DNA of 64,000 nt from Microcaldota archaeon (GTDB lineage Archaea > Micrarchaeota > Micrarchaeia > Micrarchaeales > Micrarchaeaceae), in contig JAJZBL010000002.1 in assembly GCA_021798935.1 (NCBI GenBank), positions 1 to 64,000 on the forward strand. The letters are read 5' to 3'. The position numbers and the translations under genes were made by a program. The notes under the pieces are model-generated. The model did no database searches. It saw nothing but the letters and a program-made list of their open reading frames with translations, and was not told the DNA's origin. Below, one piece after another: positions 27,078-36,707 of this stretch (position 1 is its first letter; each line of letters starts with the position of its first letter).

Positions 27078-28532
27078 TCATCCTTTTGCTACACCTAATG
27101 GAATCATCCTTGCAACTATATTTGATATCTTTGCACCAGCTATCGATTTTACAACTTCATCGACATCTTTGTAAGCCCATTCTGATTCCTCACTGACAAG
27201 CTTCCTGTTCCTTACCCTTATCTCTATATGCTTGTTCTTCATCGTGTCGAAAGTCTTTGATTCTGGTATTTCCCTTATCGCTTCGTGCCTTGACATCTTT
27301 CTTCCTGATCCATGGCATGATGACCCGAAACTCTCAAGCATCGCCTCTTCTCTTCCAGCCAATATGTAGCTTGCGGTTCCCATGCTGCCAGGTATTATAA
27401 CAGGCTGCCCGTAATCTCTATATATCTTAGGTATCTCCATGCGGCCAGGTCCAAATGCCCTTGTTGCGCCTTTCCTATGCACATATACCCTCTTCCTCTT
27501 GCCATCCACTATGTGCTCCTCCTCCTTAGCTATATTGTGGGCGACATCATATACCAGATCCATTCCAAGAGAATCTGCACTCTTGCCAAATACCTGTTCA
27601 AAGCTTTTCCTTATTGAATCTGTCATTATCTGGCGGTTGACAAATGCAAAATTGACTGCAGCCTTCATAGCTGCAAGGTAATCATCTGCCTCCTTGCTGC
27701 CTATATAAGCATAGCTGAGCTCGGGGTCTGCAAGAGTTATGTTATTATTCTTCTGGTAATCGCTTAGCACCCTTAAGTAATCGCTGCACACCTGGTGGCC
27801 ATAGCCACGAGAGCCACTGTGCACCATTACAACTACCTGCCCTTCATGTATGCCAAATGCATCGGCAAGCCTCTTGTCAAGGATCTTCTCGACTTTCTGT
27901 ACTTCTAGGAAATGGTTGCCTGCTCCTAATGTGCCTAACTCGTGTAGGCCTCTTTTCTTTGCCAGTGCGCTTACTTTATCAGGATTGGCACCTTCCATGC
28001 TTCCGTTCTCTTCTATACGGTCTACATCATCCTTAAATCCATAGCCTTTTTCTATTATATATCTTGCACCTTCCACTGCAACCTTCTCCAAGTCCTGTGG
28101 AGTAAACCCAAGCTTTATTACACTTCCAACCCCACTCGGCACGTTCTTGAACAACGTATCCATCAAAGGCCTTATCTTCGGCTCTACATCTTCTACGTTA
28201 AGATTGGTCCTTATCAACCTTACGCCGCAGTTTATATCAAATCCTATCGCTCCTGGAGATATTATTCCATTGTCCGCATCAAATGCGGCAACACCGCCAA
28301 CAGGGAATCCATAGCCTTCATGTCCATCAGGCATCACAAGCATCGAGTTCACAAGAGAAGGCATCGATGCAGCATTCTTTGCCTGCATAAGGGTCCTGTC
28401 TCTCTTCATATATCCAATTATCTCCTCGCTTGCAAATATCTTGACAGGCTTCGAATTCTCATCGCCTTTTATCTGCCAGGTAAATTCATCAATTTTCTCC
28501 ACTTCAGGGAGCTTTACATTATTATTTTCCAT
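27078..28532 (-). CDS. rtcB: RtcB RNA ligase
   Basis: GTP-dependent ligase that joins 2',3'-cyclic-phosphate and 5'-OH RNA ends, used for tRNA splicing and repair. The 484-aa protein contains the metal-binding GFDINCGVRLI (Cys near residue 98), GAGNHFLEVQ, HSGSRGYGHQV, YDVAHNIAKEEEH, the guanylate-binding GSMGTASYIL and the guanylated His in SSCHGSGRKMSR. All ligands are present, the length is typical (about 480 aa) and there is no intein, though archaeal rtcB genes often host one. GATGATACT precedes the ATG. It is transcribed alone. Neither tRNA in this window has an intron. Confidence 0.95.
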   Translation of the reverse strand: MENNNVKLPEVEKIDEFTWQIKGDENSKPVKIFASEEIIGYMKRDRTLMQAKNAASMPSLVNSMLVMPDGHEGYGFPVGGVAAFDADNGIISPGAIGFDINCGVRLIRTNLNVEDVEPKIRPLMDTLFKNVPSGVGSVIKLGFTPQDLEKVAVEGARYIIEKGYGFKDDVDRIEENGSMEGANPDKVSALAKKRGLHELGTLGAGNHFLEVQKVEKILDKRLADAFGIHEGQVVVMVHSGSRGYGHQVCSDYLRVLSDYQKNNNITLADPELSYAYIGSKEADDYLAAMKAAVNFAFVNRQIMTDSIRKSFEQVFGKSADSLGMDLVYDVAHNIAKEEEHIVDGKRKRVYVHRKGATRAFGPGRMEIPKIYRDYGQPVIIPGSMGTASYILAGREEAMLESFGSSCHGSGRKMSRHEAIREIPESKTFDTMKNKHIEIRVRNRKLVSEESEWAYKDVDEVVKSIAGAKISNIVARMIPLGVAKG

Positions 28533-28695
28533 AGTATCATCTTGAATTGCAGTAAAGATTTATCATACATTTATATAAAATAGAATATCATTTAATTTAA
28601 CTTTTTTATTAAATTTAAATAAGCAGAACCTTAAGAAATCGCGCTAAAGCAAACAGCATTATTCGTGAAGTGCCTGCTGCATTTTATTATATTGA

Positions 28696-29466
28696 TTACA
28701 CTATCCTGCCTTTTGCAAATGCTATTGCTCCTAGCGCTAGCATGACTACTGCAATTATACCCAATACAAGTGCATCTACATAGCCAGGGAATACTGAAAT
28801 CCCTATTAATGCGGCTCTCATCCCATCGACTCCATAAGTAAGGGGATTTATGTATGTTATGTATTTCACAACTGTTGGAAGCACTGTTATAGGATATATT
28901 GCACCTGAGAGGAAGAATAATGGGAATATAAGCAGGTTGAGTATCAATCCGAAACCCTGCATATCTTTCATGAATGAAGCTATTATAAGGCCCAAGGATA
29001 TGAAAACAATTCCTATAAGCACCATGAACCCGTAAGTTATCAATATGCCTAGGATGCTCGGTATCTTGAAGCCGATGAAAAGTGATATTATTATAAGCAA
29101 TGTGCTTTGTATTATAGCTGTGCTCAATCCTCCAAGCACTCTGCCCAATACTATGCTGACACGCCTTACAGGTACTACCATGACCTCTTTGAGGAATCCA
29201 AACTGCTTGTCCCAAAGCAATGATATCCCGCTTGTTGTAGCTGCAAAAAGCATCGACATTCCTACTATTCCAGGAACTAAGAAATCTATATAGCTTACAC
29301 CAGGTGGAAGATGAAGGAATGTTGCCAATGACCCAAACCCTGCATCAAGGAAAAGCAAGAAAAGGACGGGCATCGCTATAGATCCTATTATCTGCGATGG
29401 AGATCTTATGAACCTCTTCATCGCTCTAAGCCAAAGTACATATATTACTGATATATCCCTGTTCAT
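28696..29466 (-). CDS. ABC-2 type transporter permease
   Basis: Membrane subunit of an ABC exporter. The 256-aa protein has six hydrophobic segments and the ABC-2 family pattern: IRSPSQIIGSIAMPVLFLLF, GVSYIDFLVPGIVGM, FGFLKEVMVVPVRR, and the C-terminal FPLFFLSGAIYPI and INPLTYGVDGMRAALIG. This resembles DrrB/daunorubicin-type exporters. Its ATG lies five bases after the stop of the ATPase gene, so the pair is one unit. The exported substrate is unknown; drugs, lipids or surface glycans are all possible. Confidence 0.88.
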   Translation of the reverse strand: MNRDISVIYVLWLRAMKRFIRSPSQIIGSIAMPVLFLLFLDAGFGSLATFLHLPPGVSYIDFLVPGIVGMSMLFAATTSGISLLWDKQFGFLKEVMVVPVRRVSIVLGRVLGGLSTAIIQSTLLIIISLFIGFKIPSILGILITYGFMVLIGIVFISLGLIIASFMKDMQGFGLILNLLIFPLFFLSGAIYPITVLPTVVKYITYINPLTYGVDGMRAALIGISVFPGYVDALVLGIIAVVMLALGAIAFAKGRIV

Positions 29467-29470
29467 CGTA

Positions 29471-30487
29471 TCACCTATTCCTGCTCCTTATCACTGCCTG
29501 TATCCTCTCATTTGGGTTTGCCTCCTCATCCCTGATGCTCTTTCCGGTGTAATGTATGAATACATCCTCAAGGCTTGGCTTACGTATATCTATACTTGTT
29601 ATGCTAAGCTTTGACCTGAATGCCTGCTCTATTATTTCTGGCAAATCAGATGCTGCACTCTTTACGTTTAAGTAAACGATCTTCTTGTCAGCTTCATCCA
29701 CTTTTATAGATACGACATTCTTGAACTTCTTAATATTTTCCTGGATGAATTTGGCATCCTTTTCAGCTTTAAATGATATCTTGACTATATCTCCATGCAG
29801 GCCTTCCTTAAGCTTCTGTGGCGTGTCGCACACTACAATCTTTCCATGGTCTATTATCGCCACCCTATCGCATAGGTAATCCGCTTCCTCTATATAATGT
29901 GTTGTCAAAAGGACTGAAAGGTGGTATTTTTCGTTTAGCTTCTTGACATATTCCAATATGTGCCTTCTAGTTTGTGTATCCAATCCAACAGTCGGTTCAT
30001 CAAGGAATAACACCTTTGGCTCATTCAAAAGCCCTCTAGCTATCTCAAGCCTCCTCCTCATACCTCCGGAATAACTTGACATAACCACATTGGCTTTATC
30101 TGAAAGCTCAACCATTTCAAGCATCTCATTTATCCTGCGCTTTCTTGTTGCCTTATCAATCCCATACATCATAGCATGAAGCTCCAAGTTTTCATATCCT
30201 GTAAGCCTGTCATCTATGGAAGGATCCTGGAACACTATGCCTATATTTGACCTTACCTCGTCCTTGTGCTTTGAAACATCAAATCCTGATACAAAGGCAT
30301 CTCCAGATGTCTTATCTATTATAGTAGTAAGTATATGCACTGTTGTTGTTTTTCCAGCGCCGTTTGGGCCAAGGAACCCAAATATTTCACCTTCCTTTAC
30401 ATCAAACGATATCCCGTCAACTGCGGTGAAATCTCCATATTTCTTTACCAAATTTGATACATGAATAGAATAGCCAGTGGATTTCAT
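29471..30487 (-). CDS. ABC transporter ATP-binding protein (DrrA-like)
   Basis: ATPase partner of the permease that follows. The 338-aa protein has Walker A GPNGAGKTT near residue 43, Q-loop VFQDPSIDDRLTG, signature YSGGMRRRLEIARGL, Walker B VLFLDEPTVGLD, and the H-loop TTHYIEEADYLCD. About 100 C-terminal residues beyond the nucleotide domain match the DrrA-type extension (SLEDVFIHYTGKSIRDEEA). Length is normal for that class. The regulator at 30542 lies 54 bases upstream in the same direction, so the three genes probably form an operon. Confidence 0.92.
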   Translation of the reverse strand: MKSTGYSIHVSNLVKKYGDFTAVDGISFDVKEGEIFGFLGPNGAGKTTTVHILTTIIDKTSGDAFVSGFDVSKHKDEVRSNIGIVFQDPSIDDRLTGYENLELHAMMYGIDKATRKRRINEMLEMVELSDKANVVMSSYSGGMRRRLEIARGLLNEPKVLFLDEPTVGLDTQTRRHILEYVKKLNEKYHLSVLLTTHYIEEADYLCDRVAIIDHGKIVVCDTPQKLKEGLHGDIVKISFKAEKDAKFIQENIKKFKNVVSIKVDEADKKIVYLNVKSAASDLPEIIEQAFRSKLSITSIDIRKPSLEDVFIHYTGKSIRDEEANPNERIQAVIRSRNR

Positions 30488-30541
30488 ATTGACCGCTAAA
30501 TATTAGAATGGTTTATTTTTAAACCTTTAGGTAAATATTTT

Positions 30542-31003
30542 TTATTTGGAATTACTTATATGCTTATCTGCATCTTCCTTTTTATTCCTAATGAAATCCT
30601 TGTAATTGCCTTGGTTCTTTTGTTTCGCTGCAATAAAACCTATAATGCCCGCTTTGAATTCTGCATTAATGTTGCTGATGTGATCGGTAAATCTTCTGCC
30701 TAAATTGCTTATTTCATAATAAGAATATTTTTCATCAAAAACTGAATTTTTATAATAATGAACAATTAATCCATTTAAAGATAGTTCTTTTAGATGAGAA
30801 TTAAGCTCCTCCTTATTTGTATTTAAGGCATCTTTTAGTTTAGAAAAGGCCATTCCCTCTTTTTTATCTTTTAAAACATGCATGATTGCCAAGTTGTAGT
30901 CACTAGCTAACAGTGTTTTCATCGCAACCCTAAAGTCATCAGATAACAATTCATTAGCAAATTTTTTTATCCTGCTATTATCTTTCTTCGTTGTGCTTTC
31001 CAC
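30542..31003 (-). CDS. Winged-helix transcriptional regulator upstream of the ABC exporter
   Basis: A 153-aa protein with an ArsR/PadR-like winged helix at about residues 30-95 (LASDYNLAIMHVLKD, FSKLKDALNTNKEELNSHLKELSLNGLIV, then a wing with YSYYEISNLGRRF). The last 50 residues are charged and may dimerise. The start is GTG, with GGTGAATAT directly upstream. It heads the exporter genes at 29471 and 28696 and may repress them, but no operator was recognised. It is convergent with nothing and starts 43 bases after the cydB gene end. Confidence 0.72.
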   Translation of the reverse strand: MESTTKKDNSRIKKFANELLSDDFRVAMKTLLASDYNLAIMHVLKDKKEGMAFSKLKDALNTNKEELNSHLKELSLNGLIVHYYKNSVFDEKYSYYEISNLGRRFTDHISNINAEFKAGIIGFIAAKQKNQGNYKDFIRNKKEDADKHISNSK

Positions 31004-31046
31004 ATATTCACCAAATTTTTATTATATACCTCATTTAAAATGTCCT

Positions 31047-32003
31047 TTATTTAATTCTTTTGGCGACCCCTTGCGTATCTTTTGGCCCTGAAAGGCCTAA
31101 GCGCAGAAGTATCAGCAAGAACAATGCAATTATTAATCCACCAACTATTCCAAATACGATTACAATTGGCTGATTTGATGATGTGACCAAAAGGCTGGAG
31201 AATTTTATCTTTCCGTCAAACAGCCAGGGGTATTCGATGAGCTCGAACGATAGTATTGATATAAATAATGTTATAGGCACTGCAAATTTTGCATATTCCT
31301 CTTTATAAACATAAATTGCCAACGATGCTATAATCAATATTATTGGAAGTGCCAAGAAATAATACTGCGAATACATATTGCTTGTAAAGTACTTCAAATT
31401 GCCTACGTAAAGCGAGGATATTATGAAGATCAATGATAGCACTACAACAGCTATTGGGTATATGATGCGCTTATAAAACTTGAATATAAGCATATCAGCG
31501 AACAATGCAAGCAATGCTTCTCCAAGGAACAGCAGGATGTTAAATCCATTGAATATAAATCCAAGTATATTAAGGCTGTAAGATGAAAGGTTTACCCCAA
31601 TCCCACTTACTGTTGAATTTAGCACAGACATCGCAAGGAATGCCACAAGCAGTATTGACAGAGAGTATACCCATAGGTACTTCTTTTCATTCGCTTTATT
31701 GCTTATAAATTCAGAATATCCAAAGAAGGAATTTCGGAATATGAATATTATTCCAGCAAGCATTATAGGTATTATGTAAAGGAACCCGATAGGGACCAGG
31801 GCTGTTGGGAATGTTGCTTCTGTGTCAACTACATAAAATATTCCAAATGTTCCATCTATCTCCCAGACTGGGACAAGATAACGCATTATTTTTTCCTTGT
31901 CCTTGAAATCGATTAAGAGAAGCAGTGCAAGCCCTACTTCTATCAAGAATGCCGAAAGGAATATCGCAAAGATTATGAAATTGAATAATATTATATCATA
32001 CAT
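31047..32003 (-). CDS. cydB: Cytochrome bd oxidase subunit II
   Basis: Second membrane subunit of a bd-type quinol:oxygen oxidoreductase. The 318-aa protein has about eight transmembrane helices; the N-terminal FNFIIFAIFLSAFLIEVGLALLLL-type helix pair and PVWEIDGTFGIFYVV resemble CydB's start (where E-x-x-G-x-W-segments occur). It is shorter and more divergent than bacterial CydB (about 340-380 aa), and the identification leans on its neighbour CydA, whose end it overlaps by eight bases. It does not bind haem in known family members. The divergence would also fit an archaeal CydB-like subunit. Confidence 0.75.
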   Translation of the reverse strand: MYDIILFNFIIFAIFLSAFLIEVGLALLLLIDFKDKEKIMRYLVPVWEIDGTFGIFYVVDTEATFPTALVPIGFLYIIPIMLAGIIFIFRNSFFGYSEFISNKANEKKYLWVYSLSILLVAFLAMSVLNSTVSGIGVNLSSYSLNILGFIFNGFNILLFLGEALLALFADMLIFKFYKRIIYPIAVVVLSLIFIISSLYVGNLKYFTSNMYSQYYFLALPIILIIASLAIYVYKEEYAKFAVPITLFISILSFELIEYPWLFDGKIKFSSLLVTSSNQPIVIVFGIVGGLIIALFLLILLRLGLSGPKDTQGVAKRIK

Positions 32004-33384
32004 TTTCTAGTTCACCTTTCAGTGGCCTGGAATCGAATAGTTTTTTAAGCACATAAGCGGTTGCAGGGATTATGAATATGTAAATCAGTATTATTATGGC
32101 TGCAAAATAGGCAATTGAAGGCGATGTATTTGCCGCTGCTGATATAGGCATTACATCGTACACTATCCATGGGACTCTGCCAACTTCATCGACAACCCAT
32201 CCGCTTTCCATCGTTATAAGGACAACTGCTTCTACTACCACAAACAGCACAAGCACAACCTTGTTTTCAAAGAAGTTTTTCTTTATGAATAGTTTTATCA
32301 GAAGGACTAGCCATATGAATGCACCAAGCAGGAATCCTACACCAACCATCATGTCAAATAAGGTATGTATGAATAGAGGCGGCCATGTATCCCTTGGATA
32401 TGCATTTAGGCCTTTTATTACAATTGATTGCGCGTTTTTGCCAAATCCATATGCAAGTATACTCTGTAATCCGGGTATCTGTATACCTCCAACAACGGTT
32501 CCATTGACTACAGTTCCATTGTAAGCGGTATGGCCTAGCGGGCTATAAGTGCCAAAGATCACTTCAGGGACATTTGGGCGCGTTATTAAGTCCAATTCAA
32601 TTGCATCGAATTTTTCAGTCTGGTACTGCATCAGCATCGTTATAGACATTATGCCGCTTATTATCGCAAATATTATTATAACTGCAATTATCCCAAAAGT
32701 AATATTTAAGCCCCTCTTGTAGTATTCCCTTTCGTCATTATCCTTTGTCCTTAGCAATTTGTATGCAAAATATGAGAAGAAAACACTGACGCCTGCCAAT
32801 ATCGAAGTAGATATAACATGAAATACCTCTATTGCAGTTGAAGGCGTGTCGAATGCAGTTAGAGGATGAACATCTGCGATTGTCTTAAACCCTGAAGATA
32901 TAAAGATTGCGGTATTGAATCCTGTCGGCGTGTTCATCCACGCATTTACCATTGTTATGAGGACTCCAGACAAAGCAGCTGCAAATGCAACAATTATTAT
33001 CGATGCTAACTTCAGTTTTTCGCTTTTTATCCTATCTCCAAAGTAGACATATATTGATAGGAATATTACTTCAGTGAAGAATGCAAATACCTCTGTGAAG
33101 AATGGCAATATTGCAACATATCCTACCAGCTTCATGAATGCAGGCCATAGGAAAGCAAGTTCGAGAGCAACCAATGTGCCTGAGGCTGTGCCAACTGCAA
33201 AAAGTATTATTAGTATTAAGGACAGCCGGTGTGCTAATGCCTTGTAATATTTATCTTTCTTTTTGTAAGCTAAGTACTCTGCAACTGCTACTATTATCGG
33301 CAGGCCTATGCCTATTGTAGCAAAAATTATATGTATGCCTAATGAAAAGCCTTGAGTAAATTCATACAATGAAAGCAAAGACAA
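31996..33384 (-). CDS. cydA: Cytochrome bd oxidase subunit I
   Basis: Quinol oxidase subunit that binds haem b and d and reduces oxygen to water. The protein (about 462 aa) has the N-terminal EFTQGFSLGIHIIFATIGIG with the haem His near residue 19, a GTASGTLVALELAFLWP segment, the Met-containing VNAWMNTPTGF, and VGRVPWIVYDV, the counterpart of the invariant GRQPW. The quinol Q-loop (residues about 250-320) is short. A GTG at 33393 overlaps the AGGTG ribosome site; I prefer TTG at 33384, six bases after it. CydB follows with an eight-base overlap. Oxygen use, at least microaerobic, is implied. Confidence 0.88.
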   Translation of the reverse strand: MSLLSLYEFTQGFSLGIHIIFATIGIGLPIIVAVAEYLAYKKKDKYYKALAHRLSLILIILFAVGTASGTLVALELAFLWPAFMKLVGYVAILPFFTEVFAFFTEVIFLSIYVYFGDRIKSEKLKLASIIIVAFAAALSGVLITMVNAWMNTPTGFNTAIFISSGFKTIADVHPLTAFDTPSTAIEVFHVISTSILAGVSVFFSYFAYKLLRTKDNDEREYYKRGLNITFGIIAVIIIFAIISGIMSITMLMQYQTEKFDAIELDLITRPNVPEVIFGTYSPLGHTAYNGTVVNGTVVGGIQIPGLQSILAYGFGKNAQSIVIKGLNAYPRDTWPPLFIHTLFDMMVGVGFLLGAFIWLVLLIKLFIKKNFFENKVVLVLFVVVEAVVLITMESGWVVDEVGRVPWIVYDVMPISAAANTSPSIAYFAAIIILIYIFIIPATAYVLKKLFDSRPLKGELENV

Positions 33385-33483
33385 TATGCACACCTAAATT
33401 ACATCCATTTTATTATCCATCTTAATATTAAACAATTGATTTTTTTAAATTTTGGCATCATTTTTTAAAACTGCATTCAAATT

Positions 33484-34116
33484 TCATATGAACCCGTACC
33501 AAAGTAGCAATATACCTATGAATTCAGAATAGTATAGGAATACAGGTATCTCTGCTATGTAAAGGGTTCCTGCAACGGAAACCACTAATACACCTATTAT
33601 TATGCTAATCATCTTGTAGCTTTTCTTCTTCCGATAACTAACCACTGCTATTGCTATAAGAAGTATTGCAGCAGGGAAAGTGACAAGAGATGATGAAAGC
33701 ACAACAGTTAATGGCAATACTGAAAAGACTATGTAATGTTCAACTATATCCTTTATATTAGAGGTTAGCAAAGAGGCTAGCAGTATTGCGGTTGACGCAA
33801 ACATAAATGCACCATAGGATATCGACGCCTTCCTAGATTTTAGGAGTTGCACAGACCCCATTGCAAGCATCTCGACTATTATTGATACAAATAGAAGATA
33901 TAGATCTCCAACTAATATATTATAGTAACCAAAAGAGAAAATGAGTTCTATTAAAACACCTAAGGTGAAAAACCACATCCCTCCGCTCCAAAATAACAAT
34001 GGCCTAATTCTCGATTTTAAGTATCTTTTTGTCATTACTATTGTAAGCCCTAGAGATAGCAGCAGTATTATGAATACAGATATTTCAACAAATGCTTCTG
34101 ATGTTAATATTGACAT
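33484..34116 (-). CDS. Unknown seven-helix membrane protein next to cydAB
   Basis: A 210-aa protein I do not recognise. It is almost all membrane: seven hydrophobic segments, beginning with FVEISVFIILLLSLGLTIV, then WSGGMWFFTLGVLIELIF, a segment with IIVEMLAMGSVQLL, and ending in YSEFIGILLLWYGFI. Short basic loops (KRYLKSR, KSRKAS, YRKKKSYK) suggest an N-out topology. A TATA-like box only about 25 bases before the ATG suggests a leaderless message. It lies 100 bases upstream of cydA in the same direction. A role with the oxidase is possible only on position. Confidence 0.6.
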   Translation of the reverse strand: MSILTSEAFVEISVFIILLLSLGLTIVMTKRYLKSRIRPLLFWSGGMWFFTLGVLIELIFSFGYYNILVGDLYLLFVSIIVEMLAMGSVQLLKSRKASISYGAFMFASTAILLASLLTSNIKDIVEHYIVFSVLPLTVVLSSSLVTFPAAILLIAIAVVSYRKKKSYKMISIIIGVLVVSVAGTLYIAEIPVFLYYSEFIGILLLWYGFI

Positions 34117-34249
34117 TCGTATTATTTAGGATATATAAATTTTAATAACTTGTTATGGTTTGACAAAGATGCTTAAAAATGTTTCCAGTAACCTATAAAT
34201 ATTAAAATTTTTAAATTATATTTGGGTTTAAAATCCTGGTATGGTATTT

Positions 34250-34624
34250 ATGTACGAAACACCTGAAAGATTAGAATTTAGGAAATATGATAAAAAAAGG
34301 GAGAACAAAAGTGAAGAGGTTGTTGAGCATAAATCAGGGTATTTAGGTAAGATTTTAGTTACTGCTGGAGGTGCACTTGCATTTGTTGCAACTGACCTGT
34401 ATTTTCACATTAAAGAAGTTTCTCCAGCTATTTATGAAGGTAGCCGAACAATTCCTGCGCAGTATATGTCTGCTGACCATGGTATCCCATGGGTTGGGTT
34501 GGCTTTTACTATAGCTGGAGTTGCAAGTGTAGGGCTTATGGCAATAGGATTAAAAAAGATTCTCAGGGAAGATGAGGAAAAAAGTGATAACAGCAATAGT
34601 GAAGAAACAGATAAGACAGATAAA
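34250..34624 (+). CDS. Small two-helix membrane protein, unknown
   Basis: A protein of about 125 aa with a charged N-terminal arm (about 30 residues rich in Lys, Arg and Glu), helix one (ILVTAGGALAFVATDLYF), a short loop containing TIPAQYMSADHGIPW, helix two (VGLAFTIAGVASVGLMAIGL) and a charged C-terminal tail of Glu, Asp and Lys. I know no family for it. ATG at 34250 is preferred over ATG at 34241 because GGTATTT lies directly before it. It is divergent from the seven-helix gene at 33484, sharing a 130-base promoter region. Confidence 0.55.
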
Positions 34625-34664
34625 TAAATTTAATCTTTACCACTCTTTATTATTGCTTATCTTT

Positions 34665-35588
34665 TTAATTCCTGAAAGGCTCTGCATTATATCCTAATTT
34701 TTTCAAATTTGCTGAAAATATATAGGAGTTCTCACCATATGTGTATATTTTCTTTGGATTTGAGGAATCTATATATCTCAAGGCCTGCTTAAAGTCTGAA
34801 TGGTCGCTTAGTTCAAACTGCTTTTCTACAGACAAGTTGAATACTTTTGAGAACCCAGTAGTTTCAGCAGTATACACCTGCTTATGGTGAAGGTATGAAA
34901 GCATATGTTTTACTTTCTTAAGGCTTCTTGTGCCTATTATACCTACAAAGTCACCCTCTAAAAGGTCCTCATCTCCATCATATATTGATCCATATTTTAG
35001 GTTCTGCCCATATTTATTGTAAACTTTGGATATTGAAGCTATCTTTTTATTTACTGCTGGCTTTATGCCAATTTCATTTAGTATCTTTATTATCTCCTGT
35101 GCCTTTCCCATTGGGTAAACGCCGAACAGTATTATGCCTTTTCTAACTGTTTTTTCGACCCATTCCTGGATTTCATACTCAACCTCCTCCCTATCTCTGA
35201 AAACAAATTGCTCCGATGGATAAGTTGAATCTATTATTAAGGTGTCACATTCCTCTACTTTTATTGGGTTTGACGCCTTAGACCTTGCCATTAAATAATC
35301 TCCGGAATATATTATTTTGTTTCCGGAACTATAGTCCTCTATTGCTATCTGCTTTGCTCCGAGCATATGTCCGGAATCGATGAGCTTTATAAAATTTGGA
35401 GTCAGAGCTTTATTTATATTTATATTATATCCGGAATATATAAGGTCTGATGTCTCATCGCTTGCAATGACAGATTTTGATGATTTAGCTGCCATTATGT
35501 GATCGCTATGTGCATGAGAGATGAAATCAAAATTGGATCCTTCCTCCTTTCTATCTAGGGATATATTTAAGTTGTTTACGCTTATCAT
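34665..35588 (-). CDS. Metallo-beta-lactamase/beta-CASP-like nuclease (SNM1 or Exo-type)
   Basis: A protein of about 307 aa of the metallo-beta-lactamase fold. FDFISHAHSDHI near the N terminus carries the HxHxDH zinc motif; DSGHMLGAKQIAIED, IIYSGDYL and LIIDSTYPS follow in family order. The C-terminal half (GVYPMGKAQEIIKILNE, then FELSDHSDFKQALRYID) is the beta-CASP-like pattern of DNA-ligase-associated exonucleases and SNM1 proteins. Its substrate, DNA or RNA, is not certain. ATG at 35588 has AGGTTC just before it and is better than TTG at 35606. It is a single gene. Confidence 0.78.
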   Translation of the reverse strand: MISVNNLNISLDRKEEGSNFDFISHAHSDHIMAAKSSKSVIASDETSDLIYSGYNININKALTPNFIKLIDSGHMLGAKQIAIEDYSSGNKIIYSGDYLMARSKASNPIKVEECDTLIIDSTYPSEQFVFRDREEVEYEIQEWVEKTVRKGIILFGVYPMGKAQEIIKILNEIGIKPAVNKKIASISKVYNKYGQNLKYGSIYDGDEDLLEGDFVGIIGTRSLKKVKHMLSYLHHKQVYTAETTGFSKVFNLSVEKQFELSDHSDFKQALRYIDSSNPKKIYTYGENSYIFSANLKKLGYNAEPFRN

Positions 35589-35756
35589 GAACCTGCCCTT
35601 TTGCAATTAGAGTTTATTCAGAAAATTTAATAAACTCAATTAAAATTTCCATTTCTTTGCTGACCTTTTTATGCTTAAAGCAGTTCTTGCAAAATTTGGC
35701 AAATATTGTTTGTAAAATGTTATAAAGATTTATGAATAAATATTAATGTGATAAAA

Positions 35757-36707
35757 ATGGTTGAAGATGTTATTGTAATAGGGGGAGGCCCAGCTGGGCT
35801 GAGTGCTTCTTTATATCTTGCAAGGGAAGATTTTCATCCTTTGGTAATAGCAGGCTTGGAAGCGGGTGGCCAACTGCTGCTTACTACAACTGTTGAGAAT
35901 TATCCAGGATTCCCAGATGGTATACAAGGCCCAGAGCTAGTTGACAGATTCAGGAAGCAGTCTTCAAAATTTGGTACAAGATTTGTAGATGAAGATGCAA
36001 TATCAGTGGACTTAAAAAACAGGCCTTTTACTGTAAAAACTGCAAGCGAGGAGTACAAAGCAAACTGCATAATAATAGCAACAGGTGCATCACCAAGGCT
36101 GCTAGGGCTTGAGTCTGAAAAGAAATTTATAGGAAAGGGTGTAAGTACCTGTGCAACATGCGACGCACCTTTCTTCAAAAACAAGAAAGTTATAGTGGTT
36201 GGTGGTGGGGATACCGCTATGGAGGATTCAGACTTCTTGACAAAATTTGCCGAAAGCGTAACAATAGTTCACAGGAGAGATGAATTCAGGGCAAGCAAGA
36301 TAATGCAGGAAAGGGTAAAGTCAAACAAAAAGATAAACATCATATGGAATAGCGAAGTTGTTGAAATCCTTGGAGATAAGAAGGTTACAGGAGCAAAGAT
36401 CAAAAACAATGTAACAGGAGAGGAGACTACCATCGAAACCGATGGCGTCTTTATGGCTATAGGATACTCGCCAAATACAAAATTCCTTGAAGGCGTGCTG
36501 CCGATGCAGAATGGATATATAGTTACAAAGGATGATGTGAATACAGATATTCCTGGTGTATATATAGCGGGAGATGATGCAGATTTCAAGTATAGGCAAG
36601 CAGCTACAGCCGTAGGTAGTGGAGTAAAAGCAGCATTGGAGGCAAGAGCATATATACAGCAATTAAAGTACGATCAATCAAAGGGGGAACAGAAAGCACA
36701 GAGCTAA
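35757..36707 (+). CDS. trxB: Thioredoxin reductase
   Basis: FAD- and NAD(P)H-dependent flavoprotein that reduces thioredoxin-like carriers. The protein (about 316 aa) has the FAD-binding GGGPAGLSAS near its start, the redox-active CATCDAPFF near residue 137, the NAD(P)-binding GGGDTAMEDSDFL and the C-terminal VYIAGDDADFKYRQA. The length is normal. The GTG at 35748 is part of a GTGATAAAA ribosome site, so the ATG at 35757 is the likely start. It runs convergently into the polymerase IV gene, the stops overlapping by three bases. It probably supplies electrons for the peroxiredoxin at 38716. Confidence 0.93.
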   Translation: MVEDVIVIGGGPAGLSASLYLAREDFHPLVIAGLEAGGQLLLTTTVENYPGFPDGIQGPELVDRFRKQSSKFGTRFVDEDAISVDLKNRPFTVKTASEEYKANCIIIATGASPRLLGLESEKKFIGKGVSTCATCDAPFFKNKKVIVVGGGDTAMEDSDFLTKFAESVTIVHRRDEFRASKIMQERVKSNKKINIIWNSEVVEILGDKKVTGAKIKNNVTGEETTIETDGVFMAIGYSPNTKFLEGVLPMQNGYIVTKDDVNTDIPGVYIAGDDADFKYRQAATAVGSGVKAALEARAYIQQLKYDQSKGEQKAQS

